13,341 nt of DNA from Clostridiales bacterium (GTDB lineage Bacteria > Bacillota > Clostridia > Christensenellales > UBA1242), in assembly GCA_003453435.1 (NCBI GenBank), contig DMLH01000013.1, forward strand, positions 1 through 13,341, written 5' to 3'. The notes beneath the pieces were generated by a model. The model made no database searches, had not been told where the DNA came from, and worked only from the letters and a program-made list of their open reading frames with translations. How positions within the stretch are numbered: position 1 is the first letter of the stretch; every line of letters begins with the position of its first letter. Made by a program: the position numbers and the translations under genes. Shown here in pieces: positions 7,615-13,341 of the stretch.

Positions 7615-9357
7615 TCACTTATTTGCACTAGTTTTTTTCCTTAATGAAATTATATCGCCCATATTTAGTGTTTTAGTAAAATACAAAAGCGCTAAATACA
7701 AAACACCGCCAGAAATCATTACACATAAGGTGACTATTCTAAACGTTAGGATGCCAGAAAGAAGATTTTTTACAAAATACATTAATAGAGTCATGGCAAA
7801 AAGACTAATTGATGGTAAAATGAACATATGTTTAACATTGTATGCAACATTAGTAATCTCTTTAATTTTTTTAATGTTTAAAAGCATAGCACATGCATAA
7901 AAGGACATATCTGCAATTGCTAAACCATAAATGTTTATTACACTACTTGTTAAACATACAAGTAAAACAATAAATCTTAAAATTGTGGCAATAAATAAAT
8001 TTTTAACTGGTACAACACTTCTGTCTAGCCCCTGCAACACGCCACTTGATAAACTAAGCAAACTGATATAAATAATGTTAAAGCCATTAATCCTTAACAT
8101 GTCACTTGAAATTGCCAACTCATTTATTGTTTTGGAATTTAGTCCGCTTCCATATAAAAAATTTGTTATATCACTTGAAAAAAATATAAAAATTGTGGCG
8201 CAAAAAATTGAAATAAGCCAAACAATTTTAAAAGCATTTTTAATTAAATCGGCATAGTTTTTTTGAGTTTTGATGTTAGGAATTATTGCAGAACTAACAC
8301 TTGAAGCAATGATTGTTGGCATTGATAGTATTGCAGACACAACTCCATCTTCTATGCCAAAAAGCGAGTATGCTATTGATTGAGATAACCCAGATTTAAG
8401 GAGCAAAGGCACCACAACCAAACCATCAATTGCACCTATTAAAGGCAAAACACAAGCCTGTAAAGTGACAAAAAATGAAATTGAAATTGTTTCCTTTATG
8501 GCCTCAATCAAACTTTTATATCTGGTTTTGCAGTGAAAATTACGATTACGCGTATCTATAAAATTATCTTGTTTACTAGCAGAAATTTTGATTTTTTTAA
8601 AAAAATTGATGCTTTTTTTATTAAACGCAGGCTTTTTTTTAGTTTTTTTATTTGCTATTTCAAAATTATTAAAATTAATTTTTAATACAGTATTAAATCT
8701 GTTTTGTAATTTCGCACTACGTTTTTTTGAAATTAAAAATAAGCAAAACAAAAATAATAGAGAAATAAGTTCGGAAAATGTTATTCCTAAAACTGCGCCA
8801 AACACAGCACCCACACCACCATTTGCAGAGAACTTTATTGATAAATATAAACTTAAAATTAATTTAAAAATAGCCTCAATAATCTGCACACTTCCGCTAT
8901 AAATCATTTTTCTTTTGCCTAAAAAATAACCTCTTAGCACTGCAATTAAACTGCTAAAAATTATGGCTGGGGAAATTGCAATAAAACTATACTGCAAATT
9001 ATAAAAACTTTGATATTTTGAAAGAATAGGCGAAATTGCTATCATAATTAACGCAAGAAATGAAGAAATAATTATGGATATAAGTAGCCCCGCCGTTAAA
9101 TATTTTTTTTGATTATGTGTGTTTTTATATGCGACCTCTTTTGAAATAACCTTACTCAGTGTAACAACTAATCCACTTGAAGATATCACTAAAAAAAGTG
9201 CATAAACAGAAATAACCATTTGAAACTTACCTAATCCGTCACTTTGTAGCGTTTTAAGTAAAGGTATTTTGTATATTGCACCAATTATTTTTGCAAGTAA
9301 ACTGCATAAAATCAAAGTTATTGCGCCATTTAAAAATTTATTATTTGCTTTTGACAT
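7615..9357 (-). CDS. SpoVB/MurJ-family (MOP superfamily) lipid-linked polysaccharide flippase
   Basis: This multi-pass membrane protein belongs to the polysaccharide-exporter branch of the MOP superfamily, whose members flip lipid-linked cell-wall or cortex precursors. Seen: an N-terminal NKFLNGAITLILCSLLAKI segment and GAIYKIPLL (26-34) typical of SpoVB/YabM proteins, about 13-14 hydrophobic helices, and GVLQGLDRSVVP (439-450). At 580 aa it exceeds the usual 510-540. The excess is a Lys/Asn-rich hydrophilic stretch (about 211-283) between the sixth and seventh helices, probably cytoplasmic. The start is one base after the spoVT stop and its GGAG is made by the last spoVT codons, so the two are translationally coupled. 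Bacillus has the same order (spoVT-yabM), which favours a YabM-type role in spore or wall synthesis. The exact substrate cannot be read from sequence. Confidence 0.85.
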   Translation of the reverse strand: MSKANNKFLNGAITLILCSLLAKIIGAIYKIPLLKTLQSDGLGKFQMVISVYALFLVISSSGLVVTLSKVISKEVAYKNTHNQKKYLTAGLLISIIISSFLALIMIAISPILSKYQSFYNLQYSFIAISPAIIFSSLIAVLRGYFLGKRKMIYSGSVQIIEAIFKLILSLYLSIKFSANGGVGAVFGAVLGITFSELISLLFLFCLFLISKKRSAKLQNRFNTVLKINFNNFEIANKKTKKKPAFNKKSINFFKKIKISASKQDNFIDTRNRNFHCKTRYKSLIEAIKETISISFFVTLQACVLPLIGAIDGLVVVPLLLKSGLSQSIAYSLFGIEDGVVSAILSMPTIIASSVSSAIIPNIKTQKNYADLIKNAFKIVWLISIFCATIFIFFSSDITNFLYGSGLNSKTINELAISSDMLRINGFNIIYISLLSLSSGVLQGLDRSVVPVKNLFIATILRFIVLLVCLTSSVINIYGLAIADMSFYACAMLLNIKKIKEITNVAYNVKHMFILPSISLFAMTLLMYFVKNLLSGILTFRIVTLCVMISGGVLYLALLYFTKTLNMGDIISLRKKTSANK

Positions 9358-9358
9358 A

Positions 9359-9892
9359 TTACTCCACTTGTCTACTTAAATAGTCAGCAAAAGATGCTGC
9401 TATTTTTCTTTCACTCTCTGCTATATTATTCTTATCATCAAAAATAATAATTGAGCCATAAACATCTCCATTTGCAAATATAGGGCTTATAACAAACAAC
9501 TTTACATTACCATCATTTTGAAACAGCATTGTATTTTCATTCAAAGTTGATATTATTTGTGTTTTTCTGCAATTAATAAGTCTTTCAATGTGACTATCAA
9601 TGGGACTATTTATGTATGAATTTTTATTTGTGCTAGATGCTGCAACAACACACTCCATATTTGTTATTAAAACATTTAAACCAGTGCTGTTATAAATGCT
9701 GTCGCATACTTCCTTTGCAAGTGCACCCATTTCAACAACTGGAGAATATTTTTTAAGTAGCAATTCTCCATTGTCACCACTATATATTTCAAGGGGTGTA
9801 CCTTCCTTAATTCTTAATGTTCTTCTAATTTCTTTTGGAATTACAATTCTTCCAAGTTCATCAATTCTTCTAACAACGCCCGTCGCTTTCAT
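9359..9892 (-). CDS. spoVT: Stage V sporulation protein T (AbrB/GAF transcription regulator)
   Basis: SpoVT is a tetrameric DNA-binding protein that tunes sigma-G-dependent genes in the developing forespore. The 177-aa length nearly equals the family's 178. Seen: an N-terminal AbrB-type swapped-hairpin domain (about 1-52) with MKATGVVRRIDELGRIVIPK and KEIRRTLRIKEGTPLEIY, both hallmark motifs, and a C-terminal GAF-like domain (about 55-175). The N-terminus is almost canonical while the GAF part is divergent, as is common. GAGGAG precedes the ATG. It forms an operon with the downstream flippase (1-nt gap, RBS inside spoVT). A sigma-G-like promoter lies upstream. Its presence suggests a spore-forming ancestor or present sporulation, but AbrB/GAF regulators can be kept after sporulation is lost. 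Confidence 0.92.
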   Translation of the reverse strand: MKATGVVRRIDELGRIVIPKEIRRTLRIKEGTPLEIYSGDNGELLLKKYSPVVEMGALAKEVCDSIYNSTGLNVLITNMECVVAASSTNKNSYINSPIDSHIERLINCRKTQIISTLNENTMLFQNDGNVKLFVISPIFANGDVYGSIIIFDDKNNIAESERKIAASFADYLSRQVE

Positions 9893-9908
9893 GTTAACTC
9901 CTCACTTT

Positions 9909-9937
9909 TAGTATTTTTTATTTCAAAAAAAATATGC
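9909..9937 (-). promoter_or_regulatory. Candidate sigma-G-type promoter of spoVT
   Basis: Minus strand: GCATA (9933-9937) fits the sigma-G -35 (GHATR), followed by a 17-bp spacer and AATACTA (9909-9915), one mismatch from the -10 CATACTA. The predicted start near 9902 leaves a leader of about 10 nt beginning at the Shine-Dalgarno. Bacillus spoVT is known to be sigma-G-dependent. The region is very A/T-rich, so the match is only suggestive. Confidence 0.4.
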
Positions 9938-9979
9938 AAAAAAATGATTTTATTAAAAATTATTTAAAACAATACAAAA

Positions 9980-10010
9980 AATAAAAAAAATAGCATTTGT
10001 TTGCTATTTT
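9980..10010 (-). terminator. Terminator after the DUF975-like gene
   Basis: Minus strand: AAAATAGCA (10002-10010), 6-nt loop, TGCTATTTT (9987-9995), continuing as a T-run to 9983. The perfect 9-bp stem starts 23 nt after the stop codon and separates this gene from spoVT. Confidence 0.8.
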
Positions 10011-10033
10011 TAAATTGTTAAAAAATTTTTTAC

Positions 10034-10915
10034 TTATGATATATAATCATCAGGTCTGACAACAGGTTGTTCTTCTTCTAATTCTTTTTTTGATTCTTCA
10101 AAGTACCAATCTGCTTTTTCTTCGGGTTCTATTTCTTCCACTTTTTCAAACACTGACACTTCTTCGACTTTTTCAGGCGCTGGAGCTTCTTCCGCGCTAT
10201 GTAATACCTCTGCCTCTTTACAAATTTTGTCTTGTGCAATTTCATACCTTATTTTTGAAACCACAATAAGTTCAACCGGCAAAACAAAAATTATAAATGC
10301 TGATAAGCCGATAAACACACCAACATAATAAAACAATGGCGTAATTATAAATGACCAAATAAAACTTGAACTGTACGTTAAAGCAGGAATAAACAAACTA
10401 AGCAGCCAACTAATTAAAATTCCAAAACCAATAAGCAAAATTAAAATTAGTAAAAATGAAAGCGCAATCAAAGCAATTTTGCCACGATAACCTTTTACAC
10501 TCTGTTTAGCATCCTTAAATGCCTGTAAAGCATCCTTGTTCCCTTCCTTAGCCTCATCAAAAACCAAAGCATAATTAGCAAAAAATAAAATGCCAGGAGC
10601 AATTGCAAGCATAATGCCCATACCAAAAGCAAAAACAAAAAGCAAAGAAATTAAAATTGATGTGGTTAAAGATTTACCAATTTTAAAAACACTTTCTGCA
10701 GTGCTTTCTTCCATATTTAAATAATACTTTGTTGCTGATGGTAAGAATATTGCGTATACTGCAAATGATACCATCAATGAGTGTGTTAAAAAATATGTAA
10801 GTAAAAATATCATATATTGCATTATTGAAACAGCAAACATTTTCCTGCACTTTCCGTTTGTTGATCCAATAGCGCTAGCCATTATATTTTTTAAAGAAAA
10901 CTTTTTTCCTTCCAT
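10034..10915 (-). CDS. DUF975-like multi-pass membrane protein with acidic C-terminal tail
   Basis: Function unknown. The 293-aa product has hydrophobic stretches at about 27-58, 83-119, 145-176 and 184-218 that could hold around six membrane helices. The layout, with a loop like FDEAKEGNKDALQAFKDAKQ leading into GYRGKIALIALSF, resembles DUF975-type integral membrane proteins; this is a resemblance, not a firm assignment. After about residue 225 comes a hydrophilic tail very rich in Glu, with two EKVEE units (about 248-259) and Trp/Tyr near DWYFEE. The frame is open upstream to a TTG at 10925-10927, but the ATG at 10915 is chosen because GGAGG lies 5 nt before it and the predicted transcription start (10925) excludes the TTG. 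It has its own promoter and terminator and so is monocistronic, between cls and spoVT. Confidence 0.85.
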   Translation of the reverse strand: MEGKKFSLKNIMASAIGSTNGKCRKMFAVSIMQYMIFLLTYFLTHSLMVSFAVYAIFLPSATKYYLNMEESTAESVFKIGKSLTTSILISLLFVFAFGMGIMLAIAPGILFFANYALVFDEAKEGNKDALQAFKDAKQSVKGYRGKIALIALSFLLILILLIGFGILISWLLSLFIPALTYSSSFIWSFIITPLFYYVGVFIGLSAFIIFVLPVELIVVSKIRYEIAQDKICKEAEVLHSAEEAPAPEKVEEVSVFEKVEEIEPEEKADWYFEESKKELEEEQPVVRPDDYIS

Positions 10916-10931
10916 AAATTCCTCCAAGAAT

Positions 10932-10960
10932 ATTATAAATGTTTTTGGTATTTCTGTAAA
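10932..10960 (-). promoter_or_regulatory. Promoter of the DUF975-like gene
   Basis: Minus strand: TTTACA (10955-10960), 17-bp spacer, perfect TATAAT (10932-10937). Predicted +1 is at 10925, giving a leader of about 10 nt that starts at GGAGG. It fits between the cls stop and this gene. Confidence 0.75.
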
Positions 10961-10975
10961 GTGGATTTGAATAAA

Positions 10976-12442
10976 TTATAGTATAGCAGAAAACAGTCTG
11001 CAAAATTTTATTAAAATCTTTTTAAAAATGTTTCTGCGTTTTTTCATTTGTTCTGTATAAATTTCACATCTCTTTTTGTCTTTTTCGAAGTAATTAGCAT
11101 ATTTTTTAACCAAATTCTCATCATAAATAACAACATTGTCTTCAAAATTTAACGAAAACGACCTTATATCAATATTGCAACTACCTGTTGTTAAAACGTT
11201 ATCATCCACAAACAAAACTTTGCTATGAATAAAACCGTCGTATAAGTAAATTTTTATGCCGGACTGAATGAGAGCATTTAGATACCCTATACTTGCATAA
11301 TGTACGTGCCAGTGATCAACTTTTTTAGGGAACATTAACTCCACCTCAACACCACTTAAAACGGCGAGTTTTAACGCCTCAATAAAAGAATCATCTGGTA
11401 TAAAATATGGCGTTTGAATTTTGATGCTCTTTTTTGCGTTCATCATCATTTTAATCATGCAGTGTTTAATTTGCTCGCTAACAGCATATGGGCCAGACGT
11501 TATAACTTGAACGCTTGAGTTTTGTTTTATGGTTTGCGACTTAATATCTGGAAAATATTTACCATTATTGTATTCGCTTGGCTCAGTTGAATCCTTTGTG
11601 GCAAATCGCCAATCGGACAAAAATATGTTTTGCAACGAGTGAACTGAACCGCCATAAATTCTAATAGACGTGTCACGCCAAGGGGCAAGCCTTTTAACCT
11701 TACCCATATGGTCATCTCTAATATTAAACCCACCGGTATACGCAATTTTGCCATCTATAACACAAATTTTTCTATGATTCCTGTAGTTAGCATTTAAGTT
11801 TAAAAACCTTATGTTTAAAAATGGTGGGAAAAATACACTTACTTTTCCACCCGCTTTAATTAGTTTTTTGAATGCATGCTTGTGCGTATGTAAACTACCA
11901 ATAGCATCATAAAGCACCCTAACTTCAACACCTTTTTGTGCTTTCTCAGTTAGTAATTTAATTAACTCTTTTCCGGTTTTATCATTGGAAAATATGTAAA
12001 ACTGCAAATGAATTGTACTTTTTGCATTTTTTATATCTTTCTTTAAATTATTAAAAACTGATGGTCCGTCTAAAAAAAATTTTAAATCATTATTACGCGA
12101 AAAAATGCTATTAGCGTTGTTTAAGTTTAGTAAAATTATATCTTTATATTCTGTTGGATATGATTTTAAGTCATCATTATTTTGCAAAACATTAATTTGT
12201 TTTTTTATATTAGCCTCGTATTGTTTGCTAGATAGTTCGTATTTTTTAATCATTCGTTTTGTAAATCTACTTAGTCCAGCACCAATCAAAATGTATATTG
12301 CAACACCTAAAAACGGTATCATAAGTGCAATTGTCCAAGCTATTATACGTTCTGGCTTTTTTTTACTGATAAAAATCATATTTAGTATAAATGCTAAACA
12401 CAAAGAATAATTTATAAAAAATGCTACATTAATTGCTCTCAT
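10976..12442 (-). CDS. cls: Cardiolipin synthase (phospholipase D family)
   Basis: The enzyme condenses two phosphatidylglycerols to cardiolipin and glycerol at the cytoplasmic membrane. The 488-aa protein has two N-terminal membrane helices (about 4-24 and 33-54, the second with AWTIALMIPFLGVAIYILIG, a typical Cls segment) and two HKD motifs: H223-K225-D230 (NHRKICVIDG) with downstream GGFN, and H406-K408-D413 (IHSKVLFVDD) with downstream GSCNIDIRS. Both catalytic His residues are present. The start keeps the first helix, and an in-frame TAA lies 15 nt upstream, so no earlier start is possible. There is no well-spaced Shine-Dalgarno (AAGGA is 15 nt away), unlike most neighbours. A promoter match at 12567-12595 would give a leader of about 118 nt with a hairpin. 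No terminator is seen before the next gene. Confidence 0.96.
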   Translation of the reverse strand: MRAINVAFFINYSLCLAFILNMIFISKKKPERIIAWTIALMIPFLGVAIYILIGAGLSRFTKRMIKKYELSSKQYEANIKKQINVLQNNDDLKSYPTEYKDIILLNLNNANSIFSRNNDLKFFLDGPSVFNNLKKDIKNAKSTIHLQFYIFSNDKTGKELIKLLTEKAQKGVEVRVLYDAIGSLHTHKHAFKKLIKAGGKVSVFFPPFLNIRFLNLNANYRNHRKICVIDGKIAYTGGFNIRDDHMGKVKRLAPWRDTSIRIYGGSVHSLQNIFLSDWRFATKDSTEPSEYNNGKYFPDIKSQTIKQNSSVQVITSGPYAVSEQIKHCMIKMMMNAKKSIKIQTPYFIPDDSFIEALKLAVLSGVEVELMFPKKVDHWHVHYASIGYLNALIQSGIKIYLYDGFIHSKVLFVDDNVLTTGSCNIDIRSFSLNFEDNVVIYDENLVKKYANYFEKDKKRCEIYTEQMKKRRNIFKKILIKFCRLFSAIL

Positions 12443-12478
12443 ATCTATTATATTTTATCCTTAAATTAAAAAACTTTT

Positions 12479-12525
12479 CTTAAATTCATTTTTAACTTTT
12501 AGGCACGGCGTAGAAAAATTTTAAG
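12479..12525 (-). other. Possible hairpin in the cls 5' leader
   Basis: Two arms (12479-12493 and 12514-12525) can pair over 12 bp with a 3-nt bulge and enclose a 20-nt loop (12494-12513) holding GGCACGGCG, the only GC-rich island in the roughly 500 bp upstream of cls. The stem is nearly all A/U. It matches no riboswitch I know. It may be a leader RNA structure or chance. Confidence 0.3.
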
Positions 12526-12566
12526 TCAGTATTCTATTTAATATATCCTTTTAATCATGTAATATA

Positions 12567-12595
12567 ATTATATCCTACTTTTAAAAAATACACAA
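12567..12595 (-). promoter_or_regulatory. Candidate cls promoter
   Basis: Minus strand: TTGTGT (12590-12595), 17-bp spacer, TATAAT (12567-12572). Predicted +1 near 12560, giving a leader of about 118 nt. Two bases after that point is a 6-codon frame (ATG to TAA, MIKRIY) of doubtful meaning. A second TATAAT (12447-12452) lies 4 nt before the cls ATG but lacks a -35. Confidence 0.55.
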
Positions 12596-12642
12596 ATGAT
12601 TACCAAAATTGAAGCAAAACTAATATAAAAACACATTATAAC

Positions 12643-12671
12643 TTGATTATAATTTTAAAAAACAGTATAAT
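12643..12671 (+). promoter_or_regulatory. Promoter of the 56-aa gene, placed for a leaderless mRNA
   Basis: TTGATT (12643-12648), a 17-bp spacer, perfect TATAAT (12666-12671), then ATTTTT and the ATG at 12678. With a 6-nt gap after the -10, the +1 base is the A of the start codon. No Shine-Dalgarno is present. It is divergent from the cls promoter, with the two -35 elements about 47 bp apart. Confidence 0.65.
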
Positions 12672-12677
12672 ATTTTT

Positions 12678-12848
12678 ATGAGATTATTTAAAAGAAAAAA
12701 GACTAACAAATTATTAAAAAATTCAAACAAGCCAAATGAAATTAAAAATAAGAAAAAAAATAAAAATGATATAAACAAATTTAAAGAACAATATTTTTCT
12801 TACTATGATGATATTAAAGATTACACAAGGGGCAAAGAAGATTGGTGA
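12678..12848 (+). CDS. Small basic protein (56 aa), function unknown
   Basis: I do not recognise this protein. It is the only plus-strand gene in the window. Residues 1-36 hold 15 Lys/Arg and many Asn (start MRLFKRKKTNK), so the region is likely disordered and could bind nucleic acid or anionic lipid; this is inference. Residues 37-56 switch to an aromatic/acidic tail containing YFSYYDDIKDY and ending in GKEDW. There is no membrane helix. Evidence that it is real: a good sigma-A-type promoter ends exactly 6 nt before the ATG, a strong terminator follows (12935-12968), and composition changes in an ordered way along the frame. Evidence against: no ribosome binding site, and Lys/Asn codons are expected in A-rich DNA. 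It is divergent from cls and convergent with the partial gene to its right. Confidence 0.6.
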   Translation: MRLFKRKKTNKLLKNSNKPNEIKNKKKNKNDINKFKEQYFSYYDDIKDYTRGKEDW

Positions 12849-12860
12849 TATATATAAAAC

Positions 12861-12907
12861 AAAATATCAAAATATTAAAATATTAAAATATTAAAATATT
12901 AAAATAC
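12861..12907. repeat. 8-bp tandem repeat (AAAATATT), nearly six copies
   Basis: One AAAATATC, four perfect AAAATATT units and a partial AAAATAC run head to tail between the 56-aa gene and the terminator. The unit is not a multiple of three and lies outside any gene. Such A/T repeats can change copy number by slippage. No iteron-linked replication gene is visible nearby. Confidence 0.85.
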
Positions 12908-12934
12908 AAAAAACTACTATATACACTTATGCAC

Positions 12935-12968
12935 AAAAAAGAAGATATCTTTCGATATCTTCTTTTTT
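12935..12968. terminator. Strong bidirectional terminator between convergent genes
   Basis: A perfect 15-bp stem (12935-12949 with 12954-12968) closes a TTTC loop; the core GAAGATATC/GATATCTTC is flanked by six A on the left and six T on the right. It can therefore end transcripts from the plus-strand 56-aa gene and from the minus-strand gene at the right edge, whose TAA (12967-12969) it overlaps. Confidence 0.88.
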
Positions 12969-13341
12969 AACTTTTATAACCTATAAATGCATAACCATAA
13001 GTAAATCCATTATAGTAAAAACTTTCATCGTCAACTTCTATAATAACAGTTAACTTAAGTGTTAAATTTACATTATAATCAAGGCTAGTTATATTGTTTG
13101 CTGTTAATTTGCAAGATGTTATATTATCATTTACATCTTTTTCTGTTACCAAATTAATTGTATACTCAAAATAACTATTTGTTATGTCGCAATTTTCTTC
13201 AATTAATTTGTAATTACTTTTGTAGTAATACACATAATCTTCTGTATTAAATTCAGTTGCTAGTTCATACTCATTATTACCATTTTTAATGTAATACGTA
13301 CTTAAATAATCTTTATCTAGCAATGAAGTGTCAGTTATTTC
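12967..13341 (-). CDS. C-terminal part of an unrecognised Y/N/T-rich protein (cut by window edge)
   Basis: The last 124 residues of a longer protein are seen. The frame stays open to the window edge; a TTG at 13321-13323 is the only start-like codon near the edge and has no ribosome binding site, so the gene almost surely begins outside. The segment is rich in Tyr, Asn, Thr, Asp and Glu with alternating hydrophobic residues (YTINLV, LTLKLTVIIEV) that suggest beta strands, and has two Cys about 26 residues apart. It has no membrane helix in the visible part. This looks like an extracellular or surface beta-rich domain, but that is inference and no family is recognised. The stop codon overlaps the bidirectional terminator stem. 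Confidence 0.75.
   Translation of the reverse strand, partial: EITDTSLLDKDYLSTYYIKNGNNEYELATEFNTEDYVYYYKSNYKLIEENCDITNSYFEYTINLVTEKDVNDNITSCKLTANNITSLDYNVNLTLKLTVIIEVDDESFYYNGFTYGYAFIGYKS

Noticed and set aside
10916..10927. TTG start for the DUF975-like protein
   Set aside because: GGAGG overlaps the next codons and is correctly spaced for the ATG at 10915; the predicted transcription start falls on the TTG.
12443..12677. Riboswitch or T-box upstream of cls
   Set aside because: I see no conserved aptamer core or anti-terminator/terminator pair; only a weak A/U hairpin, reported separately as a low-confidence feature.
12861..12907. CRISPR-like or iteron-type array
   Set aside because: The units are 8 bp with no spacers, and no cas, rep or dnaA gene is present nearby.

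Overview
The window is strongly AT-rich, low-GC Bacillota-type DNA, most likely from a clostridial or related lineage and possibly an uncultured gut organism. The evidence is the K/N/I-rich protein composition, strong GGAG-type ribosome binding sites, Rho-independent hairpin terminators, a spoVT gene that suggests a sporulation lineage, and a glycolysis-secG-rnr gene order typical of low-GC Gram-positives. The standard bacterial code fits: TGA is used as a stop and TGG encodes Trp. All genes read on the minus strand except one small gene at 12678-12848.

Layout in transcription order (right to left). The right edge holds the C-terminal part of an unrecognised Y/N/T-rich protein (12967-13341), convergent with the small plus-strand gene; a perfect 15-bp bidirectional terminator and an 8-bp tandem repeat lie between them. 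Divergent from the small gene is cls (cardiolipin synthase), then a DUF975-like membrane protein with an acidic tail. Next comes a translationally coupled pair: spoVT (AbrB/GAF sporulation regulator) and a SpoVB/MurJ-family flippase, the same order as spoVT-yabM in Bacillus. dusB (tRNA dihydrouridine synthase) follows. Then come the lower-glycolysis genes pgk, tpiA and gpmI, a 70-aa two-helix membrane protein of unknown function, secG (Sec translocon) and rnr (RNase R) at the left edge. gap and eno, often part of this cluster, are absent from the window.

Most of the window is housekeeping, and no defence system, phage, IS element, CRISPR, rRNA or tRNA is visible. The most interesting signal is transcript architecture. 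Several convincing sigma-A-type promoters (17-bp spacers) sit so close to the start codon that the predicted RNA would be leaderless (dusB and the small 56-aa gene, both promoter-N6-ATG without a Shine-Dalgarno). Others would carry only a 9-10 nt leader that begins at the Shine-Dalgarno itself (the 70-aa gene, the DUF975-like gene, and spoVT if its sigma-G-like match is real). Several terminators touch or overlap the stop codons. Together this suggests mRNAs with almost no untranslated sequence in part of the window. The inference rests on sequence motifs only; mapping transcript 5' ends would decide it.

Two start codons were placed downstream of the longest reading frame because of RBS position: pgk at 6533 and the DUF975-like gene at 10915.
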